Source of the DNA: Ruficoccus sp. ZRK36
GTDB taxonomy: Bacteria > Verrucomicrobiota > Verrucomicrobiia > Opitutales > Cerasicoccaceae
Length of the DNA: 64,000 nt
Direction of reading: 5' to 3'
Assembly (NCBI RefSeq): GCF_019603315.1
Contig: NZ_CP080649.1
Span: forward strand, 2,056,176 to 2,120,175
Below the pieces are notes generated by a model that was not told where the DNA came from, did no database searches, and saw nothing but the letters and a program-made list of their open reading frames with translations. Shown piece by piece: positions 16,255-24,110 of the stretch; positions within the stretch are counted from its first letter, which is position 1; every line of letters begins with the position of its first letter. Position numbers and translations under genes: made by a program.

Positions 16255-17583
16255 ATGGCGAATAATACTCCCCAGCCGACACCCCCGCGCATGTCAGTGA
16301 GCCAGGCTTCCGCGCCGTTTCACATCATGACCAAGCCCATGGGGCCGCTGTGCAACCTCGACTGCAAGTACTGCTTTTATCTCGAAAAGGAGGGCCTCTT
16401 CCCCAGTAACGAGCGCTTTAAGATGCGCCCCGATCTGTTGGAGGCCTATATCCGCGACTACATCGCGGCCCAGCCCGGCCACACCGTGTCCTTTGCCTGG
16501 CAGGGTGGGGAGCCGACCTTGGCTGGTGTTAAATTCTTCCGTCAGGTAGTCGAGCTCCAAAGGAAGTACGCCGCCGGGCGCCAGATCGAGAACGCCCTGC
16601 AGACCAACGGCACGCTGCTCGATGACGAGTGGTGCGAGTTCCTGGCGCAGGAGGGCTTTCTCGTGGGCATCAGTATCGACGGCCCCGAGCAGCTTCACGA
16701 TGCCGGGCGTGTGGATAAGCAGGGGCGCTCCAGCTACCGGCAGGTCATCCGTGGTATCGAGATGGCCCGTAAGCACAAGGTCGAGTTTAACACCCTGACC
16801 GTGGTCAGCAGTGCAAACGCCGAGCAACCGCTGGAGGTGTACAAGTTTTTGCGAAACATCGGCTCGACCTACATCCAGTTTATCCCGCTGGTCGAGCGTG
16901 CCGCTGACGAGGCCTCCGCCGAGCTCGGGCTCAGCCTCGGCCTGCCGCCGGACTTCGATAACCCGCCAGCCCCGCACAAGCCGATCGTGACGAAGTGGAC
17001 CGTCGACTCCCACGCGTGGGGCCGGTTCCTGTGCAAGATTTTCGACCGCTGGGTCACCCGTGACGTGGGCAAGACCTTCGTGCAGCAGTTCGACGTGTCC
17101 CTCGGTAAATGGCTGGGCATGCCCGGCGGCACCTGCGTGCTGGCTGAGACCTGCGGTAAGGCCTTCGCACTGGAGCACAACGGCGATTTGTATGCGTGTG
17201 ACCACTACGTGTACCCGCGCTACAAGCTGGGCAACATCCTGAATACCTCGATCTCGGCGATGGCCGACGGCGCGGAGGCCATGAAGTTCGGGAACGACAA
17301 ACGCGACAAGCTCACGCAGTATTGCCGCGAGTGCGAGGTGCGCTTCGCCTGTAACGGCGATTGCCCCAAGCACCGCTTCACCTTTACCCCGGACGGTGAT
17401 TTCGGGCTCAGCCACCTTTGCGCCGGGTACAGGATGTTCTTCAACCACATCGATCCGGCGATGAAGATCATGGCCGACCTCTACCACCAGCGCCGCCCCT
17501 CCTCCGAGATCATGGACATTATCAAGAAGCAGCCCAACATCCTCAAGGGGAACAAAGTCGGGACCGCATCCCGACGAGGCTGA
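16255..17583 (+). CDS. Anaerobic sulfatase-maturating enzyme (radical SAM, SPASM)
   Basis: The 442-residue protein is a radical SAM enzyme that converts an active-site Cys or Ser of sulfatases to formylglycine. The SAM cluster motif CNLDCKYC sits at residues 33-40, GGEPTL follows at about 83-88, and the SPASM region holds further cysteines (CVLAETCGKAF, YACDHYVYP, YCRECEVRFACNGDCPKHRF), as in anSME. Length is normal. No sulfatase gene lies in this window, so targets must be elsewhere. A TTG one codon upstream is possible. A lipoprotein gene starts 84 bases downstream. Confidence 0.9.
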   Translation: MANNTPQPTPPRMSVSQASAPFHIMTKPMGPLCNLDCKYCFYLEKEGLFPSNERFKMRPDLLEAYIRDYIAAQPGHTVSFAWQGGEPTLAGVKFFRQVVELQRKYAAGRQIENALQTNGTLLDDEWCEFLAQEGFLVGISIDGPEQLHDAGRVDKQGRSSYRQVIRGIEMARKHKVEFNTLTVVSSANAEQPLEVYKFLRNIGSTYIQFIPLVERAADEASAELGLSLGLPPDFDNPPAPHKPIVTKWTVDSHAWGRFLCKIFDRWVTRDVGKTFVQQFDVSLGKWLGMPGGTCVLAETCGKAFALEHNGDLYACDHYVYPRYKLGNILNTSISAMADGAEAMKFGNDKRDKLTQYCRECEVRFACNGDCPKHRFTFTPDGDFGLSHLCAGYRMFFNHIDPAMKIMADLYHQRRPSSEIMDIIKKQPNILKGNKVGTASRRG

Positions 17584-17667
17584 TCGCAGAGATGCGTACG
17601 CTGCGCGAGCCTCCGCCTATCACTTAACGCTGGCCACACAAACCGAACCTTCGTTAGCATTCATGAT

Positions 17668-18303
17668 ATGAAGTCCGCCTTTTTCTTATCTGTCCTCGCT
17701 GCTCTGCTCGTGCTGAGCGGTTGCTGTAAAAAACAACCGGCTACGCTTCCCGGCCAGACTCCCGAGGGCTTCGCGCTGCTCTATGATGTGACCAGCCAGG
17801 AGCAGGACGTGGACAAGTTGCTCTGGATCAAAGAACCGGGGCCAAAGATTTCTGCCTGGGTCAAGGACATCGCTACCTTTAACAAAAAAGTCTCCGTGCA
17901 GCTTGAGGCCTGGAAGAAGGACGGCACCATCGAGAATCTGGAGAACCTCTCGCTGCCTCCCGCCGAGATGGAGGCCCGCGCCCGCGCCGCTGCCGAGACG
18001 ACCGGCGACCTGCTCTTCGACACCGATGCGGACCTGCGCCTGGTCATGATCTATTCGCAGCTGCAGTCGCTCGGGTATTGCTCGGATCTTTGTTACGCCA
18101 TCGCCCGGCTCCCCTATGGTGAGCCTCTGGCCGACACTCTCAACGAGTGGGTGGATGACTACAACAAGCTCAAGTCCACCGGCATGGAGCTGATCAAGCA
18201 GGGTGAGGTGGCTCCGGCTCCTGCGACCCCGGCCCCCGATAGCTCAAAGACTCCGACCGACAAATCCAACACAGCTGGCGGCCACGGTCCCTCCCAGAAC
18301 TAA
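17668..18303 (+). CDS. Lipoprotein of unknown function
   Basis: This 211-residue protein begins with a type II signal peptide (MKSAFFLSVLAALLVLSGCC), with the lipobox LSGC and acylated Cys19 or 20. The mature part is helical and charged, with no family I recognise. It ends in a Pro/Ala/Thr/Ser-rich tail of about 30 residues that looks disordered. Location should be the outer or inner membrane facing the periplasm. Its stop is followed by a hairpin array containing a perfect 21-bp palindrome. Confidence 0.7.
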   Translation: MKSAFFLSVLAALLVLSGCCKKQPATLPGQTPEGFALLYDVTSQEQDVDKLLWIKEPGPKISAWVKDIATFNKKVSVQLEAWKKDGTIENLENLSLPPAEMEARARAAAETTGDLLFDTDADLRLVMIYSQLQSLGYCSDLCYAIARLPYGEPLADTLNEWVDDYNKLKSTGMELIKQGEVAPAPATPAPDSSKTPTDKSNTAGGHGPSQN

Positions 18304-18320
18304 TAAAGGGAGTACTAACT

Positions 18321-18444
18321 GGGCTTGTGCAGCCCAGACCCGCAGCAGGCGAAGCCTGCACTTCCGATGCTGCGCATCGCATCAGCGTTTGTTGAAACCA
18401 GCGACGCTGGTTTCAACAAACGCTGAGAGGCATCAAAACTGGGT
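18321..18444 (+). repeat. Hairpin array 3' of the lipoprotein gene with a perfect 21-bp palindrome
   Basis: In lipoprotein sense: GGGCT/AGCCC (18321-18335), GCAGGC/GCCTGC around GAA (18345-18359), GATGC/GCATC (18366-18378), a perfect 21-bp inverted repeat (arms 18383-18403 and 18405-18425 around a single A), and a CAAAACTGGGTCG end motif near 18432-18444. The first 67 bases align without gaps with the minus strand of 4377-4443. Confidence 0.8.
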
Positions 18445-18529
18445 CGCCACCTTTTCTACTGCGCTCGCGTATGGCTTTACCTGAGCAGTGCGTGCGTCAG
18501 GAAAGACTAAAATGTCGATTTATGGTTTG

Positions 18530-18658
18530 TGCGCAGCACGGGCCATGAATCGAAAGTGCAGGCTAAAATGCTGGTCCGACTGGAGCAGCAATGGCGGCGT
18601 AGGGGGATTTATCCCCCTCAATGCCACCGGGTGCAACCCGGCGCGGAGCCCCCAAGTG
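18530..18658 (-). repeat. Hairpin array 3' of gatB
   Basis: In gatB sense, directly after the stop: CCGGGT/ACCCGG around TGC, GGGGGAT/ATCCCCC, then ATTGCTG...TCCAG and CTGCACTTTCGAT, the last two being motifs shared with the array after tsaB. It faces the lipoprotein array head to head in a convergent gap. Confidence 0.6.
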
Positions 18659-20128
18659 TTACCCTAAAACCTTGGCGAGCAGCTCCTGGATTTTGCGGGG
18701 GTCGGCCTTGCCCTGAGTGGCCTTCATGATGGGGCCGATGAGGGAGTTGATCGCCTTCTTGTTGCCTTCCTTGAACTCCGAGATCGCCTTCTCGTGTTTA
18801 GAGTCGGCGGCGACCTCACGGATGATGGCCTCAAGCTCGTCGGCGTTGTCCTCGGCCTGCAGGCCCTTTTCCTCGACGAGGGTAGAGGGCATCTTGCCGG
18901 TGGCATACATGTCGATAAAGACGTCCTTGGCGATGTGCTTGGTGATGACACCGTCCTCGATCAGCAGGGTGAGCTCGGCGATGTGGGCCGGGGTCAGCTT
19001 GCAGTCGCTCAGAGGCAGGCGGCCTTCTTCCTTGCCGCCGGAGAGCTCGCGCAGCAGGTCGTTGGCGATGATGTTGGCCACGGCCTTGGGGGCGACTTTG
19101 CCTTTGGTGTCTTCGAGGGCTTCTTCGAAAAAGTCGGCCAGTTCCTTATCCGGGCAGAGGACAGAGGTCACGGTGTAGGGCAGATCCATCTGCTCCATGA
19201 AGCGACGCTGCCGGTCAAAGGGCAGCTCGGGCAGCTCCTTGGCGAGCACGTCGAGCTGCTCCTGCCCGATGGTGACGGGCATCAGGTCGGGCTCGGGGAA
19301 ATAGCGGTAGTCGTGGGACTCTTCCTTGTCGCGCATCTTCGTGGTGACCTGTGTGGTCGGGTCCCAGCGGCGCGTTTGCTGGTAAATGGTCTCACCGGAG
19401 GTGACGGCGTGGATCTGACGCTTGATCTCGTAGGCCACGGCATTACGGACGCCCGAGATGGTGTTCATGTTCTTCAGCTCGACCTTCACGCCCAGCTCCT
19501 TCTGCCCCTTGGGGCGCACGGAGATGTTGGCGTCGCAGCGCATCTGGCCCTTCTCCATGTCACAGTCGGAGAGACCAGCGGCGAGGATGTTGTTGCGCAG
19601 CGCGGTCAGGAACGCGAAGACCTCGTCGGCGTTGTGCATGTCCGGCTCGGTCACGATCTCGCAGAGCGGGGCACCGGCGCGGTTGTAGTCCACCAGGCTG
19701 TCGTTGGCGAAGTGGGTGAGCTTGCCCACGTCCTCCTCCAGGTGGATGCGGGTCAGCTCGACCATGCGGTGGTCGCCCATGACATTACGCGAAGCCCCGA
19801 GCATCTCGATCTCGACCTCGCCGCCCTCGCAGATGGGCTGGTCGTACTGGGAGAGCTGGTAGTTCTTCGGGCTGTCCGGATAGAAGTAGTTTTTGCGGTC
19901 CCACTTGCAGCGCTCGGCGATCTTGCACTTGCACAGCAGGCCGAGCAGCACGGTCTTGCGGACGGCTTCCTTGTTCATGACCGGGAGCACGCCGGGCAGG
20001 GCGAGCACGACGGGGTCGGTCAGGGTGTTCGGCTCGGCCCCGTAATAGTAGGGCGCGCGCGTGAACATTTTCGATTTCGTCTTCAGCTGAACGTGGACTT
20101 CCAGCCCGATGTCTGCGGTAAATTCCAT
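18659..20128 (-). CDS. gatB: Asp-tRNA(Asn)/Glu-tRNA(Gln) amidotransferase subunit B
   Basis: GatB is the kinase and tRNA-binding subunit of the GatCAB amidotransferase, which turns Glu-tRNA(Gln) or Asp-tRNA(Asn) into the correct aminoacyl-tRNA. The 489-residue protein opens with the typical IGLEVHVQLKTKSKMF and keeps NRAGAPLCEIVTEPD, EKGQMRCDANISVR and the C-terminal YqeY-like helical domain (KAINSLIGPIMKATQGKADP). Length is normal. It is the last gene of gatC-gatA-orf176-gatB, separated from gatA by an unrelated ORF. Confidence 0.97.
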   Translation of the reverse strand: MEFTADIGLEVHVQLKTKSKMFTRAPYYYGAEPNTLTDPVVLALPGVLPVMNKEAVRKTVLLGLLCKCKIAERCKWDRKNYFYPDSPKNYQLSQYDQPICEGGEVEIEMLGASRNVMGDHRMVELTRIHLEEDVGKLTHFANDSLVDYNRAGAPLCEIVTEPDMHNADEVFAFLTALRNNILAAGLSDCDMEKGQMRCDANISVRPKGQKELGVKVELKNMNTISGVRNAVAYEIKRQIHAVTSGETIYQQTRRWDPTTQVTTKMRDKEESHDYRYFPEPDLMPVTIGQEQLDVLAKELPELPFDRQRRFMEQMDLPYTVTSVLCPDKELADFFEEALEDTKGKVAPKAVANIIANDLLRELSGGKEEGRLPLSDCKLTPAHIAELTLLIEDGVITKHIAKDVFIDMYATGKMPSTLVEEKGLQAEDNADELEAIIREVAADSKHEKAISEFKEGNKKAINSLIGPIMKATQGKADPRKIQELLAKVLG

Positions 20129-20168
20129 GATAAAGAAAAGAGGTTAAACGTCAAAAGAGTCGTTGGCG

Positions 20169-20699
20169 TCAGTTGTTGCTTCCACTGCTAAGCTCGCTGT
20201 CATTATGGTCGTAGGACGGAGGTAAACTGTCCACATAGTCGAATGCGTCTTGAAGCTGTTTTCGAGCCTGATCTGTGGCTTCTTGGCTTGCCAGTTCGGT
20301 CGATGAAGTTTGCACGTGAAATGTTTGGTTCAGGAACTGCTCAGGCCGCTCGGCCATATAGGCTTTGGCCTTCTTCAAATGCTTACGAATATCTTTATCT
20401 TTTTTTGTGTAGTGGCTGGTTTTGTGGAGTTCTACCAGGGACAAAAATGTCCCCCGGAGTATAACTTCGTGGTCGCTGGTGATGCCATTGATGTTTTCGT
20501 TTTCGGCTTTTTCCAAGGTTGAGTAGGAGGCGATAAGAGTCAGGAGACGAGCGTCGATATAGTAATCCTCCAGTGTCTCGTCATACTTGAAATTTGCATA
20601 TCGCAGGGCCAGATCACCTCCGATGTATGCACCAACAATCATCCCCAGGAGCAGTAGTAACCAGCGATTTTTGAGTGCCTTCATCTTATCAGTGAACAA
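20169..20699 (-). CDS. Membrane-anchored protein of unknown function between gatA and gatB
   Basis: This 176-residue protein has one N-terminal membrane helix (NRWLLLLLGMIVGAYIGGDLAL near 11-32) followed by a helical, charged soluble part and a polar Ser/Asn tail. No Cys or known motif is seen. It starts 9 bases after the gatA stop and ends 40 bases before gatB, so it is inside the gat operon. Its AT content is higher than its neighbours', suggesting a later insertion. I recognise no family. Confidence 0.6.
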   Translation of the reverse strand: MFTDKMKALKNRWLLLLLGMIVGAYIGGDLALRYANFKYDETLEDYYIDARLLTLIASYSTLEKAENENINGITSDHEVILRGTFLSLVELHKTSHYTKKDKDIRKHLKKAKAYMAERPEQFLNQTFHVQTSSTELASQEATDQARKQLQDAFDYVDSLPPSYDHNDSELSSGSNN

Positions 20700-20708
20700 C
20701 CAATCTGT

Positions 20709-22172
20709 CTATGACAACGTCGCCACGGCGTCCTTCCAGTTGTGGGCCTGTTCGTAGCGGTGGGCGACGGCGAGCAGCTCGTCTTCGGCGAAGGGCTTGC
20801 CGATCAGTTGCAGGCCGATGGGCAGCTTGCTTGAGGTGAAGCCGCAGGGGACGGAAATGCCCGGCAGCCCGGCGAGGTTGACGTTGATGGTGTAGATGTC
20901 GTTCAGGTACATCGACAGCGGGTCTTCCTTGGCCCCGAGCTTAAAGGATGGGGTGGGGGTGGTCGGCGTGAGGATCGTGTCCACTGATTTGAAGACGTTC
21001 ATGAACTCCTCGCGGATGAGGGTGCGGACCTTTTGCGCGCGCAGGTAGTAGGCATCGTAGTAGCCGCTGGAGAGCACGTAGGTGCCCAGAATGATGCGGC
21101 GCTTGACCTCTTCGCCGAAGCCCTCGGCACGGCTCTTGTAGTACAGGTCGATGGCGTCCTTGGCGTCCTTGGTGCGGTGGGTGCAGCGGATGCCGTCGTA
21201 GCGGGCGAGGTTCGAGGAGGCCTCGGCCGTGGCCAGAATGTAGTAGGTCGGGATGGCGTACTCGGTCATGGGGAGGGAAACCTCCTGCACCGTGTGGCCG
21301 TCCTTTTCGTAAAAGGCGATAGCGTCCTCGACCGCGGCCTTGATCTCGGGGTCCAGCCCCTCGGCGAAGCACTCCTTGGGCACGCCGATGGTCCACGGGC
21401 CTTCCTTTTCGGAGAGGGCGGCGCGGTAGTCGGGGATCTCGGTCTTGTAGGAGGTGGAGTCGCGGCGGTCGTGCCCGGCGATGGCCTGGAGCAGGAGCGC
21501 GGCGTCCTCGACCGTGCGGGCAAAGGGTCCGATCTGGTCCAGCGAGGAGGCAAAGGCGGCCAGGCCGTAGCGGGAGACGAGCCCGTAGGTCGGCTTCAGG
21601 CCGACCACGCCACAAAAGGCCGCTGGCTGGCGAATGGAGCCGCCGGTGTCGGAGCCGATAGAGAGGGGGGCCTCCAGCGCGGCGACGCTGGCCGCACTGC
21701 CGCCGGAGCTGCCACCGGGCACGCAGTCGGTGTTCCATGGGTTACGGCTGGTGTGAAAGGCGGAGTTCTCCGTGGAGGAGCCCATGGCGAACTCGTCCAT
21801 ATTCAGACGGCCCCACAGCACTGCGCCCTGCGTCTTCAAAAGCTCGGTGACGTGCGCGTCGTAGGGTGATATGAAGTCCTCCAGCATACGGCTGGAGCAG
21901 GTCAGCGGCTGGTCCTTGACCGCGAGGATGTCCTTCAGCGCGACAGGGATGCCGTCCAGCGGCCCGGCGGCCTGACCGGCCTTGCGGCGCTCGTCACTGG
22001 CCTTGGCCTGGGCGAGGGTCCACTCGGCATCGCGCGAGTTGAAGGCCTTGACGCGGTCTTCTACCGCATCGGTGCGGGCGATGAAGGCCTGGGCGACCTC
22101 GACGGCGGAGACGGCCTTGCTGGCGAGCGCGGCGGAGAGCTCGGCGGCGGTCTTATGAATAATGTCACTCAT
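20709..22172 (-). CDS. gatA: Asp-tRNA(Asn)/Glu-tRNA(Gln) amidotransferase subunit A
   Basis: GatA is the glutaminase/amidase subunit of GatCAB. From the ATG at 22172 it has 487 residues, the normal length. The amidase-signature triad is present: Lys in PVALKDILAVKD, the cis-Ser in IGSDTGGSIRQP, and the nucleophile region GGSSGGSAASVAA. An upstream ATG at 22220 adds 16 residues that do not fit the family. The 5' side contains a CACAGAG element separating it from gatC. Confidence 0.96.
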   Translation of the reverse strand: MSDIIHKTAAELSAALASKAVSAVEVAQAFIARTDAVEDRVKAFNSRDAEWTLAQAKASDERRKAGQAAGPLDGIPVALKDILAVKDQPLTCSSRMLEDFISPYDAHVTELLKTQGAVLWGRLNMDEFAMGSSTENSAFHTSRNPWNTDCVPGGSSGGSAASVAALEAPLSIGSDTGGSIRQPAAFCGVVGLKPTYGLVSRYGLAAFASSLDQIGPFARTVEDAALLLQAIAGHDRRDSTSYKTEIPDYRAALSEKEGPWTIGVPKECFAEGLDPEIKAAVEDAIAFYEKDGHTVQEVSLPMTEYAIPTYYILATAEASSNLARYDGIRCTHRTKDAKDAIDLYYKSRAEGFGEEVKRRIILGTYVLSSGYYDAYYLRAQKVRTLIREEFMNVFKSVDTILTPTTPTPSFKLGAKEDPLSMYLNDIYTINVNLAGLPGISVPCGFTSSKLPIGLQLIGKPFAEDELLAVAHRYEQAHNWKDAVATLS

Positions 22173-22195
22173 GGATGAAAAGTCGTTTAAAAAAT

Positions 22196-22271
22196 TTAGC
22201 CACAGAGGTGTGGAGACCACAGAGAGATTAGTGAGAAGCCGTTGGCCTCAGTGTCTTCTGTGTACCAGTGG
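22196..22271. repeat. CACAGAG inverted-arm element between gatC and gatA
   Basis: TTAGCCACAGAGG (22196-22208) faces a diverged arm ending GTGTCTTCTGTGTACCAGTGG (22251-22271). Related elements lie at 26559-26835 and 30317-30381, always between genes of one operon. Confidence 0.65.
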
Positions 22272-22277
22272 CAATCC

Positions 22278-22571
22278 TCAAGCATCCTCCACCACTTTGG
22301 GGACGACGACCTGGTTGTCGCGCTGGGCGGGGGCGTTGCGGAGGGCCTGCTCGACGGGCAGGGGCTTGTGCGGCTCGTCGTCGTCGAGCACGTTCTCCAG
22401 CGCAAAGGCGTGCGCCATCGGCTCGACGCCGGAAACGTCTACCTCATTGAGCTTATCCACGTAGGCGAGGATGTTCCCCAACTGCTCGGGAAAGGTCCGT
22501 TTTTCCTCCTCGGTCAGGTCGATCCGCGCCAGGCGCGCCACATAGTCGATGTCTATCTTTTCAGACGGCAT
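22278..22571 (-). CDS. gatC: Asp-tRNA(Asn)/Glu-tRNA(Gln) amidotransferase subunit C
   Basis: GatC is the small stabilising subunit of GatCAB. The 97 residues match well: IDYVARLARIDLTEEEKRTFPEQLGNILAYVDKLNEVDVSGVEPMAHA is the standard core, followed by a short extended tail. It is first in the minus-strand gat operon; gatA starts 105 bases downstream. Confidence 0.93.
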   Translation of the reverse strand: MPSEKIDIDYVARLARIDLTEEEKRTFPEQLGNILAYVDKLNEVDVSGVEPMAHAFALENVLDDDEPHKPLPVEQALRNAPAQRDNQVVVPKVVEDA

Positions 22572-22683
22572 CCGGTCTTTCTAACACCCCTCGGCCAGAG
22601 GTCACGGAGATTTTTCGTCAGGTTTCGTACCTAGGGCCGAGGCTGGCGGCGAATCACTGTGCCGCGAACCCCTGAAAAGCGCC

Positions 22684-23937
22684 TCAATGGGCCATGAGCA
22701 GGATCCAACCCGCGGCCATGGCCAGGCTGGCCAGGCTGACGGGCAGGCCCGCCTTGGCGAACTCCCCAAAGCCGATTTTGATCCCGCAGGCGGCGGCTTG
22801 CTCGACCACGATGATCCCCGCCAGACTGCCAAAGATGATCATGTTACTGGAGAACCCGGTACTCAGCGCCAGAGCAGCCCCCAGGGCGTCTGCGCCTGCC
22901 CCCGGATGCAGGTAGGGCGTCAGCAGCATGACGGTCGGGTTGTTACCCACGATGTTGCTAAGCACACCGCCCACGCAGAAGAGCGAGAGCGGGTGGTTCA
23001 GGTCGATGCCACTTTTATCCAGCCCGGCGAGAATTTCCTGAGGGAGTCCGGTGTTGGAAAAGGCTTGGTTGACGACGAACAGCCCCATGATCAGCAGCAG
23101 GAGGTTGCCGTCCACATGCCGCAGCATGTCCTTCGAGGAGGTGCGGCGGCTGATCAGGAGGGTGCCTGCCCCGGCCAGTGCTATTAGCTCGCGCGGCCAG
23201 CTGCTGAAGATAAAGGCGACGATCACTACGGTGGCGATGATCCCGGCCTTGGCCGTCTCGATCTTGTCCAGCGGTTGCAGGACCTCCTCCGGTGGCGGTG
23301 CATCGGCAGACTTGGGCGCCGCCCAGCGATTGCGGTACATGAAGGCCAGGATGCCCCAGATCAACGGCAACGAGAGCAGCGCGGGCAGACCGGCAACTTT
23401 CAGGAAGCCGTTAAAGGACAGCCCCAGCCCCTGCGCGGCGATCATGTTCTGCGGGCTGCCGATAAGCGTGCCCGCAGACCCGGCATTTGCGGCGAAACAG
23501 AACGCCAGCAGAAACGGCACGGGGTTGAGCCCGCGGGCCAGCGTGAGCGAGACCAGCAGCGGCGTCATGGCGACGACGATCACGTCGTTGGTCAGCAAGG
23601 CCGAGAGGCCTCCGCCGACCGCGATCAATACCGCCAGCAGTACGGGCGGGCTGACGGGCAGGGCAGCGACCTTGTGTACCGTCCAGTCGTAGAACCCCGC
23701 CACCGCGAAAGCCGACGAAACCACCATCAGCCCGAACAGCATCCCGATCGTGCGGTAGTCGATCGCGTCCCACGAGGCCTGCGGGCTGATCGCCCCGATG
23801 CTCAGCATGGCCAGCGCACCGACGATGGCCGCGCCCGTGCGGTCGAGCTTGAACCCCGGCAGCGTGCCGAAACCCATCGCCACATAAACGAGGAGAAAGA
23901 CGACAAGCGTCGCGTCGGTGAGTCCGTCAAAATGCAT
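22684..23937 (-). CDS. ArsB/SLC13-type (YbiR-like) anion or cation transporter
   Basis: This 417-residue membrane protein has about 11 hydrophobic segments. It shows the ion transporter (IT) superfamily features: SALLTNDVIVVAMTPLL, with the Asn-Asp typical of ArsB/NhaD/CitT-type proteins, NAGSAGTLIGSPQN, and the second-half mirror SNIVGNNPTVMLLTPYL. Length fits YbiR/ArsB rather than DASS carriers. It could export arsenite, or carry dicarboxylates or sodium; there is nothing adjacent to choose between them. The ArsR-type operon is 11 kb away. Confidence 0.75.
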   Translation of the reverse strand: MHFDGLTDATLVVFLLVYVAMGFGTLPGFKLDRTGAAIVGALAMLSIGAISPQASWDAIDYRTIGMLFGLMVVSSAFAVAGFYDWTVHKVAALPVSPPVLLAVLIAVGGGLSALLTNDVIVVAMTPLLVSLTLARGLNPVPFLLAFCFAANAGSAGTLIGSPQNMIAAQGLGLSFNGFLKVAGLPALLSLPLIWGILAFMYRNRWAAPKSADAPPPEEVLQPLDKIETAKAGIIATVVIVAFIFSSWPRELIALAGAGTLLISRRTSSKDMLRHVDGNLLLLIMGLFVVNQAFSNTGLPQEILAGLDKSGIDLNHPLSLFCVGGVLSNIVGNNPTVMLLTPYLHPGAGADALGAALALSTGFSSNMIIFGSLAGIIVVEQAAACGIKIGFGEFAKAGLPVSLASLAMAAGWILLMAH

Positions 23938-24059
23938 AGGGAAGGGCTTGCTGGTAAGAGTCTTACGAACCAGTTTTATTCAATCTTCCGGATAGGTCAC
24001 GCTGTTTTTTATGCACAGGGGTGATGTGCACGTAACAAAGGCATCTTGGCCAGAGATGA

Positions 24060-24089
24060 AAAGAGCACGCAGAAAACTGCGTGCTCTTT
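24060..24089 (-). terminator. Terminator of the pheT transcript
   Basis: A perfect 13-bp stem (AAAGAGCACGCAG / CTGCGTGCTCTTT) around four bases lies about 20 bases after the pheT stop, ending in TTTTC on the minus strand. Confidence 0.75.
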
Positions 24090-24110
24090 GGAAAAACGTT
24101 GGCGGTTGCG

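Noticed and set aside
14262-16292. A 676-codon open frame antisense to the AsmA-like gene
   Set aside because: It is the mirror of a GC-rich coding gene, has no recognisable domain, and its composition is set by the sense strand.
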